64,000 nucleotides of DNA from Youngiibacter multivorans (GTDB taxonomy: Bacteria; Bacillota; Clostridia; Clostridiales; Clostridiaceae), in NCBI RefSeq assembly GCF_017873395.1, contig NZ_JAGGKC010000016.1, positions 23,519 to 87,518 of the forward strand. The letters are read 5' to 3'. The position numbers were made by a program, and so were the translations under genes. Below are positions 26,557-34,591 of this stretch, piece after piece. Position 1 is the first letter of the stretch. Each line of letters opens with the position of its first letter. The notes under the pieces are model-generated. The model was given only the letters and a program-made list of their open reading frames with translations. It was not told the origin of the DNA and searched no databases.

Positions 26557-27564
26557 ATGCGTTTATTCGGAACTAGCAGGGACATGGGCATAGACCTCGG
26601 AACAGCCAATACCCTGGTGTACATAAAAGGAAAGGGGATCGTTCTCAGGGAGCCGTCGGTTGTTGCGTTCAACACACAGACCAACAAACCTCTTGCGGTA
26701 GGCGAGGAAGCCAAGAGGATGATAGGAAGGACACCCGGAAACATCGTTGCGGTAAGACCGCTTAAGGATGGAGTAATCGCGGACTTCGACATTACCCAGA
26801 CAATGCTGAGGCAGTTCATAGAGAAGACGGCATCCAAGAGCGCTTTCACTGCGCCAAGGATAATAGTCTGCTTCCCTTCAGGCGTTACTGAAGTTGAGAG
26901 AAGAGCAATCCTTGAGGCAACAAAGCAGGCAGGAGCCAGAGAAGTTGTCCTTATGGAAGAGCCAATGGCTGCAGCAATAGGCGCAGGACTTCCTGTAGAC
27001 GAGCCTACTGGTTCAATGATCGTTGATATCGGCGGAGGTACGACTGAAGTGGCGGTTGTCTCTTTAGGCGGCATAGTCGTTGCAAAGTCACTCAGGATAG
27101 CTGGAGACGAGCTTGACCAGTCGATAGTTGCCTACATCAAGAGGGAATACAACCTGATGATAGGTGAGAGGACATCAGAAAACATCAAGATGACCATCGG
27201 TTCCGCATTCAAGGTGGAGGGAACTGAAGAGGGAGTCATGGATGTCAAGGGCAGGGACCTGGTGACAGGACTTCCAAAGGTAATACAGGTAACTGAGGCT
27301 CAGATAAGGGAAGCCCTTCACGAGCCGATAAGCGACATCATAGATGCAATAAAGACAACTCTTGAAAAGACACCACCTGAGCTTGCAGCAGATATCATGG
27401 ACCAGGGTATAATGCTTGCAGGTGGAGGTGCTCTGCTGAAGGGACTCGGAGAACTCATAACCCATGAGACCCACATGCCGGTTATGATTGCCGATGCTCC
27501 ACTAGACTGTGTGGTCCTTGGTGCCGGCAAGGCTCTGGACAACTTCGACAAGATCTCGAGATGA
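26557..27564 (+). CDS. mreB: Rod shape-determining protein MreB
   Basis: Bacterial actin that forms membrane-bound filaments guiding lateral wall synthesis. It has 335 residues. Phosphate 1 is DMGIDLGTANTLVY near the start, phosphate 2 is VDIGGGTTEVAV near 159-170, and the adenosine motif LAGGGALLKGLGE is near 288-300. SD GAAAGGAG precedes the ATG. Its stop overlaps the mreC start (ATGA), giving a coupled mreBCD unit. Confidence 0.97.
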   Translation: MRLFGTSRDMGIDLGTANTLVYIKGKGIVLREPSVVAFNTQTNKPLAVGEEAKRMIGRTPGNIVAVRPLKDGVIADFDITQTMLRQFIEKTASKSAFTAPRIIVCFPSGVTEVERRAILEATKQAGAREVVLMEEPMAAAIGAGLPVDEPTGSMIVDIGGGTTEVAVVSLGGIVVAKSLRIAGDELDQSIVAYIKREYNLMIGERTSENIKMTIGSAFKVEGTEEGVMDVKGRDLVTGLPKVIQVTEAQIREALHEPISDIIDAIKTTLEKTPPELAADIMDQGIMLAGGGALLKGLGELITHETHMPVMIADAPLDCVVLGAGKALDNFDKISR

Positions 27565-28418
27565 ATCGGATAATTGCACTTTTAAGGAACAGGCTGGCAT
27601 CGAGAGTAATCTCGGCGTCAGCCATCCTTTTAATACTAATGGGAACAACCGTTGCCAGCGACCGCAAGACACTTATTGAAAGCGGAGCCGGTGCGGCTTT
27701 AGGTCCAGTCCAGATGGTCATGTATTCGGCAAATAAGAGGCTTGAAACACTGATTGACTTTTTTCTCCGTTATGAGGACATAAAGGTTGAAAACGCTCAG
27801 CTTTCCCAGGCAAATACCGAGCTTGAAGCAAAGCTCCGGGAATATGAGATGATGAAAACCGAGAATGAGTCGCTGAAGTCCATGTTTTCCTTCAAGGACA
27901 GAAGGGCAGAGTATGATTATCTTGGCGTGAACATAATCAACGTCACAGGAAGCGGAATCATAACTGCGTATACGATCGACAGAGGCTCAAACGACGGAAT
28001 TGTGAAGGGTATGGCCGTGATGTCGCCTGACGGCATAGTGGGGCAGGTCACAGAGGTATCTGGTTCATTTTCAATCATCGAGACCATATCAAGCGAAAAC
28101 ATATCAATCCATGTGAAGGTAGTTGAGACCAGCGAGAATTCCGGTATCCTGCAGGGTCAGCGAGGCGCTGGCAACGAGCAGCTGGCAAAGGTCACATATC
28201 TGCCTGCGGATTCATTGGTCAAGGCTGGAGACAGCATAGTCACAAGCGGACTTGGCGGATTCTATCCTCCCGACATATATGTGGGTGAGGTTGTTTCAGT
28301 TGCAGAGGACAAGGGAAAGCTCATGATGACGGCAGTCGTAAAGCCTGCTGTGGATTTTGACAGGGCTGAAAAGCTCTATGTAGTTGTTCCGAAGATACCG
28401 GGGGAGGTTGAGTATTAG
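27561..28418 (+). CDS. mreC: Rod shape-determining protein MreC
   Basis: Bitopic scaffold of the elongation complex, 285 residues: one N-terminal membrane helix (about 15-32), a coiled coil (about 65-110, VENAQLSQANTELEAKL) and a beta-rich extracytoplasmic domain with GSNDGIVKGMAVMSPDGIVG-type repeats. It overlaps mreB by 4 nt and mreD by 1 nt. Confidence 0.95.
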   Translation: MNRIIALLRNRLASRVISASAILLILMGTTVASDRKTLIESGAGAALGPVQMVMYSANKRLETLIDFFLRYEDIKVENAQLSQANTELEAKLREYEMMKTENESLKSMFSFKDRRAEYDYLGVNIINVTGSGIITAYTIDRGSNDGIVKGMAVMSPDGIVGQVTEVSGSFSIIETISSENISIHVKVVETSENSGILQGQRGAGNEQLAKVTYLPADSLVKAGDSIVTSGLGGFYPPDIYVGEVVSVAEDKGKLMMTAVVKPAVDFDRAEKLYVVVPKIPGEVEY

Positions 28419-28906
28419 TGAGGCTTGCAATACTCTCATTCATCTCCCTTGCACTGTTTCTTCTAGACATGACCATGGTTCCATTTTTTAGCGCATGGGG
28501 AGCTTATGGAAGCCTGCTTTTCACCTTTGGTTCTATCTTCTCAGTACAGGGCGACTTTGATGATGCTTTTCTTATGGCGCTTGTTACAGGCTTCCTTCAG
28601 GACATATTCTTCCCGTATGCGTTCGGGATGAACATGCTCCTCAACCTGCTCATATTCCTTGGATTATCAAAGATTGGCACAACCCTGAAGGAAGGAAGGC
28701 ATTCAGCTGAGGTCTTGTTTTCAACAGGTGGAGCACTGATCAAGAGTCTTGTGATGTTATCACTCCTCTCATTATTCGGGTTTGGAACAAATGCCTACAG
28801 CATCCCAGTATCTGGAATACATACCCTGATATTCGCACTTCTAATGCACGGAAGCATCGTTTCTTTAAGGCGTGTGCCGTATATGAAAAAAGAGTGGAAA
28901 TTCTAA
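28418..28906 (+). CDS. mreD: Rod shape-determining protein MreD
   Basis: Integral membrane protein of the elongasome, 162 residues with about five hydrophobic helices. GFLQDIFFPYAFGMNML near 67-83 is the typical MreD signature. GTG 28418 overlaps the mreC stop (TAGTG) and has GGGGAGG 10 nt upstream. A terminator follows directly, so mreBCD and minCDE are at least partly separate. Confidence 0.92.
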   Translation: MRLAILSFISLALFLLDMTMVPFFSAWGAYGSLLFTFGSIFSVQGDFDDAFLMALVTGFLQDIFFPYAFGMNMLLNLLIFLGLSKIGTTLKEGRHSAEVLFSTGGALIKSLVMLSLLSLFGFGTNAYSIPVSGIHTLIFALLMHGSIVSLRRVPYMKKEWKF

Positions 28907-28938
28907 AAAATCCTTGGGCACAAGGATTTTTACTTTTT
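28906..28938 (+). terminator. Rho-independent terminator after mreD
   Basis: AAAAATCCTTG (28906-28916) / CAAGGATTTTT (28921-28931) and a further T run. Confidence 0.88.
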
Positions 28939-29024
28939 TATGCCATCTTTCGCTATAGCATTATTTCTCTGATTCTTATAGAATAGGAGTTGAGCGTTAA
29001 ATCGCAGCATTAACGGAGGTTGAA

Positions 29025-29663
29025 ATGGGGATCGACAGACTTCAGATAAAGGGAAACAGGAAGGGGCTGAACCTTCTTATCAATCTAATGGAATTCAGCT
29101 CCATGCAGGAGCTTGCTGATGCAATCAGACAGAAGATGGAGCCGCTTCGGAAATTTTATGACGGAAATGCCATGTTTATAACGACATATCCGATCAGGCT
29201 GAAGGACCAGGAGATGGACTATCTCAGACAGTCTCTCATGGGAGAGCTTAACATCCCAAGCATACAGTTTGAAGAATCAAACAGGCGAGAGGACCTTCCA
29301 AAGGTATTCAAAGGTATAAATGAAGGACAGACCAAATTCATCACAAAGAGCCTCAGAGGAGGAGCCCTGGTGGACTACCCGGGAAACGTAGTGGTGGTTG
29401 GTGATGTCCACATCGGTGCCGAGATACATGCCGAAGGGAACATAATCATCATGGGACAGTTAAAAGGCAGGGTATTTGCAGGTTCATCAGGAAACGAGGA
29501 TGCCATCATAGCAGCCATAGGAATGACGCCGGCGCTTCTTTCGATAGCGGGCATATTCGCAAGACCACCCGAATCGAACAAGACCAGTTATCCTGAAGTG
29601 GCAAAGCTAAAGGATGGCGCCATTTATGTTGAGCCTTACAATCCGGGAAAATTCATCATCTAA
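29025..29663 (+). CDS. minC: Septum site inhibitor MinC
   Basis: Inhibits FtsZ polymerisation away from midcell. The 212 residues comprise an N-terminal inhibitory domain (about 1-105) and a C-terminal beta-helix (about 112-212) with LRGGALVDYPGNVVVVGDVHIGAEIHAEGNIIIMGQLKG-type rungs that bind MinD. SD GGAGGTTG lies 6 nt before the ATG. First gene of minCDE. Confidence 0.93.
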   Translation: MGIDRLQIKGNRKGLNLLINLMEFSSMQELADAIRQKMEPLRKFYDGNAMFITTYPIRLKDQEMDYLRQSLMGELNIPSIQFEESNRREDLPKVFKGINEGQTKFITKSLRGGALVDYPGNVVVVGDVHIGAEIHAEGNIIIMGQLKGRVFAGSSGNEDAIIAAIGMTPALLSIAGIFARPPESNKTSYPEVAKLKDGAIYVEPYNPGKFII

Positions 29664-29685
29664 GTTCAAAGGAGAGAATGAAAAC

Positions 29686-30483
29686 ATGGCAGAATCAATC
29701 GTAATAACCTCAGGAAAGGGCGGAGTCGGAAAAACTACGACTACAGCCAATATCGGAACTGCTCTTGCACAGATGGGAAAGAAGGTAGTCGTAATAGACG
29801 GTGACACAGGACTCAGGAACCTTGATGTCCTGATGGGTCTTGAGAACAGGATCGTCTACACCATGATCGACTATTTTGACGGAAGGTGCAAGCTCAAGCA
29901 GGCGCTCATCAAGGACAAGAGGCTTCCAAACCTTTGTCTTTTGCCTACAGCACAGACAAAGGACAAGAACGACATCTCCACTGATCAGATGATAGGACTA
30001 GTCAATGACCTCAGGGAAGAGTTCGACTACATACTCATCGACTGCCCGGCTGGAATAGAGCAGGGATTTGAAAACTCCATCGCTGCAGCTGACAGCGCAA
30101 TAATCGTAGTCAATCCTGAAGTCACATCCGTAAGAGATGCTGACAGGGTCATCGGAAAGCTGGATGCCAAGGGAATTGAGAACCACAGGGTTATAATAAA
30201 CAGGCTTAACTATGAAATGACAGAGAACGGCGACATGCTCAACATAGACGACATACTGGAGATACTTTCAGTAAAGCTTCTCGGAGTGGTTCCTGATGAC
30301 AGGAGCATAACAGTATCCACAAACAAGGGCGAGCCTATAGTTCTCGTGGAAGGCACAAGGGCAGGATCCGCTTTCCTCAATATCGCCAGGAGAATTTCCG
30401 GGGAAGATGTTCCACTGCTTGACCTGAAGCCTGAGGAAGAGAGCTTCCTCACAAAGCTGTCGAAGCTTTTCAAAAAGAGATAG
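29686..30483 (+). CDS. minD: Septum site ATPase MinD
   Basis: Membrane-cycling ATPase that recruits MinC. The 265 residues start MAESIVITSGKGGVGKTTTT, the deviant Walker A with its signature Lys. Switch motifs are DGDTGLRNLD and YILIDCPAGIE, and the C-terminal amphipathic tail FLTKLSKLFKKR binds membrane. ATG 29686 has AAAGGAGAG upstream; longer in-frame starts would run into minC. Confidence 0.96.
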   Translation: MAESIVITSGKGGVGKTTTTANIGTALAQMGKKVVVIDGDTGLRNLDVLMGLENRIVYTMIDYFDGRCKLKQALIKDKRLPNLCLLPTAQTKDKNDISTDQMIGLVNDLREEFDYILIDCPAGIEQGFENSIAAADSAIIVVNPEVTSVRDADRVIGKLDAKGIENHRVIINRLNYEMTENGDMLNIDDILEILSVKLLGVVPDDRSITVSTNKGEPIVLVEGTRAGSAFLNIARRISGEDVPLLDLKPEEESFLTKLSKLFKKR

Positions 30484-30496
30484 GGGGGGCTGGAGA

Positions 30497-30760
30497 ATGG
30501 ATATTTTTAGTTTCTTCAAGAAAAAGACAGGTTCCAAGGAGGTTGCAAAGGACAGGCTGAAGCTGATACTTATGCATGACAGGGGAGATGTATCTCCTGA
30601 ACTTCTTGAGAACATAAAGAACGAGATCATGGATGTACTCAGGAAGTATGTGGAGATCGATGCCGACATGGAGCTCCAGATGACAACCACAGAGACGGAA
30701 TATGGCTCAGTACCGGCACTCGTCGCCAACATTCCGATCAAGAAGATGAGGCAGGGCTAA
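30497..30760 (+). CDS. minE: MinE topological specificity factor
   Basis: Stimulates MinD ATPase and drives its cycling; 87 residues. The N-terminal membrane-targeting and anti-MinCD segment is MDIFSFFKKK with AKDRLKLILMHDRG near 17-30, and the C-terminal dimerisation part is about 35-87. Unlike Bacillus, which uses DivIVA-MinJ, this organism encodes the oscillating MinE type, as do many clostridia. Confidence 0.94.
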   Translation: MDIFSFFKKKTGSKEVAKDRLKLILMHDRGDVSPELLENIKNEIMDVLRKYVEIDADMELQMTTTETEYGSVPALVANIPIKKMRQG

Positions 30761-30804
30761 TCAGGTATTCTTTAATACTAACTTAAGGGTCCTTTAATTG
30801 CGAA

Positions 30805-30850
30805 AAGATGCTGTATGGTTTAGAATTATGCTATTGACCTGCAGCATCTT
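30805..30850 (+). other. Stem-loop between minE and rodA
   Basis: AAGATGCTG (30805-30813) and CAGCATCTT (30842-30850) are perfect arms around a 28-nt loop, followed by ATTTTATT and then the rodA SD. It may act as a partial terminator or an mRNA-processing site. Confidence 0.45.
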
Positions 30851-30869
30851 ATTTTATTGGAGAAATCGT

Positions 30870-31976
30870 ATGAATTTTTTAAGATCGTTCATGATAGACA
30901 AGAAGCAGCTTCGTGAGATCGACCTGGGAATACTTATCCCAGCGGTCGCAATACTCATGTTTGGCGCTTACAACATTTATAGGGCTACCTACGAGACATC
31001 TGGCATCTACTATGCACGTCTTCAGCTGACCTGGCTCCTGGTTTCACTTTTCGTTGTTTATGTCATACTCCTGCTGGACTACAGGATGATTTATAAAATT
31101 GTTGAAGTACTCTACTGGATCACAGTAGTGATGCTTCTTGTGGTACTTGCGACTTCAAAGGTAAAGGGTGCCGCCGGATGGTTCTCCATCGGGCAGAGAG
31201 GGCTCCAGCCAGCTGAATTTGCCAAGCTGACCACGATGATGATGCTGGGAAAAAGGCTCCATAAGACCGATGGCGATGTCAATACCGTAACGGGCTTTGT
31301 CAAAACTGCCATATACGCACTTATTCCCATGATTCTCATGATGCTTCAGCCAGATATGGGACTCACCATGGTAACCTTCTTCATAACTCTTGGAATATTC
31401 TTTTCCGTTGGGCTGTCGATGAAGGTAATTGGAAGCGGATTCGGTTTCATTGCAGCTGCAGTCATTTTTGTCCTGAATACTGATTTTTTGCCCAGCCACT
31501 GGAAGGCAAGGCTTTCGTCGTTCCTTTACCAGGAAGGCTCCGACCTCGGGATAAACTATCAGCTTTCACAGAGCATCATCGCCATAGGTTCAGGTAAGCT
31601 GACGGGCTCGGAGACCGCAGGATTCTACAGGAGAGTCCCTGAAAACCACACTGATTTCATATTCTCGGTAATATCGGAAAACTTCGGTTTGGCTGGAGGG
31701 GTATTCCTCCTTGCACTATACGGATATATGATGTACAGGATGATAAGGATTGCCAAGACAACTGAGGACCTTTTCGGAAGATGCATAGCGGTTGGAGTTT
31801 TCTCTATCTTCCTGTTCTCGATACTTCAGAATATTGGAATGACCATGGGGCTCATGCCTATTTCCGGCATAACGCTGCCGCTTGTATCTTATGGGGGAAG
31901 CTCAGTCCTTACTACCTTCATTGCACTTGGAATGGTGCTTAATGTAGGAATGAAGAGAAAGACTACCTTATTCTAA
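30870..31976 (+). CDS. rodA: RodA/FtsW (SEDS) peptidoglycan polymerase
   Basis: SEDS glycosyltransferase of the elongation machinery, 368 residues with about ten membrane helices. ARLQLTWLLVSLF, GWFSIGQRGLQPAEFAKL near 118-135, PDMG near 161 and the C-terminal GMTMGLMPISGITLPLVSYGGSS region are SEDS signatures. ATG 30870 has TTGGAG 5 nt upstream; the longer ATG 30798 has no SD. Its partner class B PBP is not in the cluster. Confidence 0.92.
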   Translation: MNFLRSFMIDKKQLREIDLGILIPAVAILMFGAYNIYRATYETSGIYYARLQLTWLLVSLFVVYVILLLDYRMIYKIVEVLYWITVVMLLVVLATSKVKGAAGWFSIGQRGLQPAEFAKLTTMMMLGKRLHKTDGDVNTVTGFVKTAIYALIPMILMMLQPDMGLTMVTFFITLGIFFSVGLSMKVIGSGFGFIAAAVIFVLNTDFLPSHWKARLSSFLYQEGSDLGINYQLSQSIIAIGSGKLTGSETAGFYRRVPENHTDFIFSVISENFGLAGGVFLLALYGYMMYRMIRIAKTTEDLFGRCIAVGVFSIFLFSILQNIGMTMGLMPISGITLPLVSYGGSSVLTTFIALGMVLNVGMKRKTTLF

Positions 31977-31996
31977 GTCTTATTGGAGGTTGTAAT

Positions 31997-33406
31997 TTGA
32001 AGGAGATATTCATAGAGGACAGCTGGACCAGAAGAATAGCTGTCAAGGAGGACGGTGTACTGACAGAATGCCATTTTGAGGAAAAGGACAAGGGAATACT
32101 TCCCGGGAACCTTATACTTGGTGTCGTAAAGAATACGGTAGCTTCGCTTAGCTCTGTCTTCATCGATATAGGTGATGTGAAGAACGCCTACATGTTCGTT
32201 CAGGACAAGGCAAGGCTGAAGGACTTCAGGGAAGGTCAGGGCATACTTGTCGAGGTGCTGAAGGAGAAATCCGGGGGCAAAGGGGCAAAGGTTACCGACA
32301 AGGTCTCCATTGCAGGAAAATACATAGTCCTTTCCATCGGAAAAGGAATCACATACTCTCAAAAGATAGAACCGGAGGCACTGTTTGAAAAGCACGGGAA
32401 CCTGAAGACTGTTGATGGCTACAGGGTGCTTTACAGGGAAGCTTCACTTGAAGCCTCAAGGGAGGATATTCTTGAGGAAGCAAAGGAGCTGAAGGCCGCC
32501 TTCGATGAAGCGCTCAGGAAGGCTGAGAATGGAATCGGACCAAGGAAAATATTCGGAGATGAATCAGTTCTTGGAAGAGTCATACGCGACAACTTCACGG
32601 ATCTGAACCTTATATATGTTGACTCTGAAGAAACCAGGGATCACCTTAAAAGTGAATTTTCACTTCCGTCCCTTCTTCACAGGGATCCACAGGGTCTTTT
32701 CGACTTCTACGGAATTGAGAAGGATATAGTAAAGCTTCTTAACCCGAAGGTAACACTGACAGGAGGAGGAAACCTCGTAATCGAAAGCACAGAGGCAATG
32801 CATGTCATCGACGTCAACAGTGCCAAAAAGCAAGGAAAGGGGAACCGTGAGGATTCCTCACTCGAGCTGAATCTTGCTGCCGCAGCGGAAGCCGTCAGAC
32901 AGATACGCCTCAGGAACCTTTTTGGTATAATTGCGATTGACTTCGTTGACATGAAGGATGAGGACAGCAGAAAATCGCTGCTTCAGAAGGTAAGTGATGA
33001 GCTAATGAGGGACCATAGCAAATCTACTGCCTACCCTCTCACCGAACTGGGAATAATGCAGATTGCAAGAAGGGGAAGGGGACTCAGTGTCAGAAGCCAT
33101 ATAAGCGAAAAATGTCCCTGCTGCGGGAGAGATCAGCTTCTTTCCCTTGAATACACGCTCTGGCTCATCAGGAATGAGCTGAAAAGAGAGCTGAAGTCAG
33201 CCGATGTCAGGGATTTCCATATCTCTCTTAACGAACGGTTCAGGGCCAGGATCGAAGCAGACATCAGAGGCTTCATAGACAGCATCGATGCAGGCGACAG
33301 GAGAATCTATCTGACCTTCTCAGGAACACATGAGCATTTTATATTGGAACCGCTCATATTCGGGACCCAGGTCCGGGATAAGGAGAAATATCTGATAAAT
33401 CCGTAA
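31997..33406 (+). CDS. rng: Ribonuclease G/E family endoribonuclease
   Basis: RNA-processing and decay endonuclease, 469 residues. An N-terminal S1 domain (about 36-115, SSVFIDIGDVKNAYMFV) is followed by an RNase H-like and DNase I-like core. The metal-binding Asp are in HVIDVNSAKK and AIDFVDMKDEDSR, and the zinc-link is KCPCCGR near 373. There is no long C-terminal scaffold, so it is RNase G-like. TTG 31997 has GGAGGT 6 nt upstream. It sits between rodA and rplU, as in many clostridia. Confidence 0.92.
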   Translation: MKEIFIEDSWTRRIAVKEDGVLTECHFEEKDKGILPGNLILGVVKNTVASLSSVFIDIGDVKNAYMFVQDKARLKDFREGQGILVEVLKEKSGGKGAKVTDKVSIAGKYIVLSIGKGITYSQKIEPEALFEKHGNLKTVDGYRVLYREASLEASREDILEEAKELKAAFDEALRKAENGIGPRKIFGDESVLGRVIRDNFTDLNLIYVDSEETRDHLKSEFSLPSLLHRDPQGLFDFYGIEKDIVKLLNPKVTLTGGGNLVIESTEAMHVIDVNSAKKQGKGNREDSSLELNLAAAAEAVRQIRLRNLFGIIAIDFVDMKDEDSRKSLLQKVSDELMRDHSKSTAYPLTELGIMQIARRGRGLSVRSHISEKCPCCGRDQLLSLEYTLWLIRNELKRELKSADVRDFHISLNERFRARIEADIRGFIDSIDAGDRRIYLTFSGTHEHFILEPLIFGTQVRDKEKYLINP

Positions 33407-33413
33407 TTTTTAC

Positions 33414-33443
33414 TTTACATATCTTGGGTGCAGGTGGTACAAT
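33414..33443 (+). promoter_or_regulatory. rplU promoter
   Basis: TTTACA (33414-33419), 18 nt, TACAAT (33438-33443). Confidence 0.65.
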
Positions 33444-33449
33444 ATCTTG

Positions 33450-33520
33450 TAGGCCGCACAGAAGAGGTTTTAAAAAGCATGCTTACCTCGATGGCGAGTA
33501 CTGGTATGAGGAGGTGGAAA
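33450..33520 (+). ncRNA. Candidate ribosomal protein L21 leader
   Basis: About 75 nt between the predicted start and rplU, containing GCCGCACAGAAGAGGTTTT and ending in GAGGAGGTGG. Position and sequence resemble the L21 leader found before rplU in Firmicutes, a presumed autoregulatory site; I judged this by eye. Confidence 0.55.
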
Positions 33521-33525
33521 GTTTT

Positions 33526-33840
33526 ATGTTCGCAGTTTTGAAGACAGGTGGAAAGCAGTACAGAGTATCCGAAGGCGACGTCATATACGTTGAGAAGCTC
33601 ATCGCTGATGTTGATTCAACAGTTGAGCTTACTGATGTCCTTGCAGTCACAACAGCAGAAGGAGAGCTCAAGGTAGGCGCTCCGGTTGTAGACGGTGCAA
33701 AGGTAGTTGCCAAGGTAGTTGCCCAGGACAAGGCAAAGAAGGTTATTGTATTCAAATACAAGCCAAAGAAGGACTACAGAAAGAAGCAGGGTCACAGACA
33801 GCCATACACTAAGCTCCTGATCGAGAAGATCGAAGCGTAA
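33526..33840 (+). CDS. rplU: Ribosomal protein L21
   Basis: 50S subunit protein that binds 23S rRNA, 104 residues, the standard length. MFAVLKTGGKQYRVSEGDVI opens the protein and YRKKQGHRQPYTKLLIEKI closes it. ATG 33526 has GAGGAGGTGG upstream; the longer frame from 33424 would cover the leader. Confidence 0.97.
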   Translation: MFAVLKTGGKQYRVSEGDVIYVEKLIADVDSTVELTDVLAVTTAEGELKVGAPVVDGAKVVAKVVAQDKAKKVIVFKYKPKKDYRKKQGHRQPYTKLLIEKIEA

Positions 33841-33841
33841 T

Positions 33842-34174
33842 ATGCTGGAGGCTAGATTCCTGAGAAGATCCGGAATGCTCATATCCTTCACTTTCGAAGG
33901 ACATGCTGATTACGGAAATTATGGAGAAGACATAGTCTGCGCTGCGGCTACGGCTCAGTGCATGATGATCTACAATGGGATCGATGAAATCCTGAAGATA
34001 CCAAACAGGCTTGACATGAGACAGGATGGCGGCTATTTCTCGATGAGCATCGACAAAGCAAATGATGCTGAAAAGGAAAAGGCCCAGGTACTTCTTGAGA
34101 CTCTCAGGCTGGGTATGCAGGCAATCGAGGCCCAATACGGTGATCATATCAAGATAATCGAAGAGGAGGTGTAA
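33842..34174 (+). CDS. prp: Ribosomal processing cysteine protease Prp
   Basis: Removes the N-terminal extension of L27 before it enters the ribosome. The 110 residues carry the catalytic His in FEGHADYG (about 21) and Cys in DIVCAAAT (about 33). ATG 33842 lies 1 nt after the rplU stop, so translation is coupled. It stands between L21 and L27, its conserved place (older name ysxB). Confidence 0.93.
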   Translation: MLEARFLRRSGMLISFTFEGHADYGNYGEDIVCAAATAQCMMIYNGIDEILKIPNRLDMRQDGGYFSMSIDKANDAEKEKAQVLLETLRLGMQAIEAQYGDHIKIIEEEV

Positions 34175-34176
34175 CC

Positions 34177-34476
34177 ATGCTTATAATGAACCTTCAGTTC
34201 TTCGCGCACAAGGTGGGCGGAGGTAGTACAAGAAACGGAAGAGACTCTCAGTCAAAGAGACTCGGCGTTAAGTCAGCCGACGGACAATTTGTACTTGCAG
34301 GAAACATACTGGTAAGGCAGAGAGGGACTAAGATCCATCCCGGTACCAATGTTGGAATAGGCAAAGATGATACTTTGTTCGCTAAGATCGATGGTGTCGT
34401 AAGATACGAGAGACTTGGCAAGGACAAGAAGAAAGCTAGCGTTTACCAGGTAGAGCTGGAAGCAATAGCTGAATAA
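34177..34476 (+). CDS. rpmA: Ribosomal protein L27 with cleavable N-terminal extension
   Basis: 50S protein whose N-terminus reaches the peptidyl-transferase centre. The 99 residues begin MLIMNLQFFAHKVGGG. In E. coli the protein starts at AHK, so MLIMNLQFF is the extension removed by Prp in Firmicutes. GSTRNGRDSQSKRLGVK is the L27 core. SD GAGGAGGTG precedes the ATG, 2 nt after prp. Confidence 0.97.
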   Translation: MLIMNLQFFAHKVGGGSTRNGRDSQSKRLGVKSADGQFVLAGNILVRQRGTKIHPGTNVGIGKDDTLFAKIDGVVRYERLGKDKKKASVYQVELEAIAE

Positions 34477-34486
34477 TCGTATTTTC

Positions 34487-34513
34487 AACCTGCTGAATAG
34501 GCAGGTTTTCTTT
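34487..34513 (+). terminator. Rho-independent terminator after rpmA
   Basis: AACCTGC (34487-34493) / GCAGGTT (34501-34507) followed by TTCTTTT. Confidence 0.75.
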
Positions 34514-34591
34514 TACCCTTCATTTGGGTATAATTGAACTGATGCAAGCTTTATGGCAGAAACCCTGCCGGAAAATACAGGCGGTGAGAAA

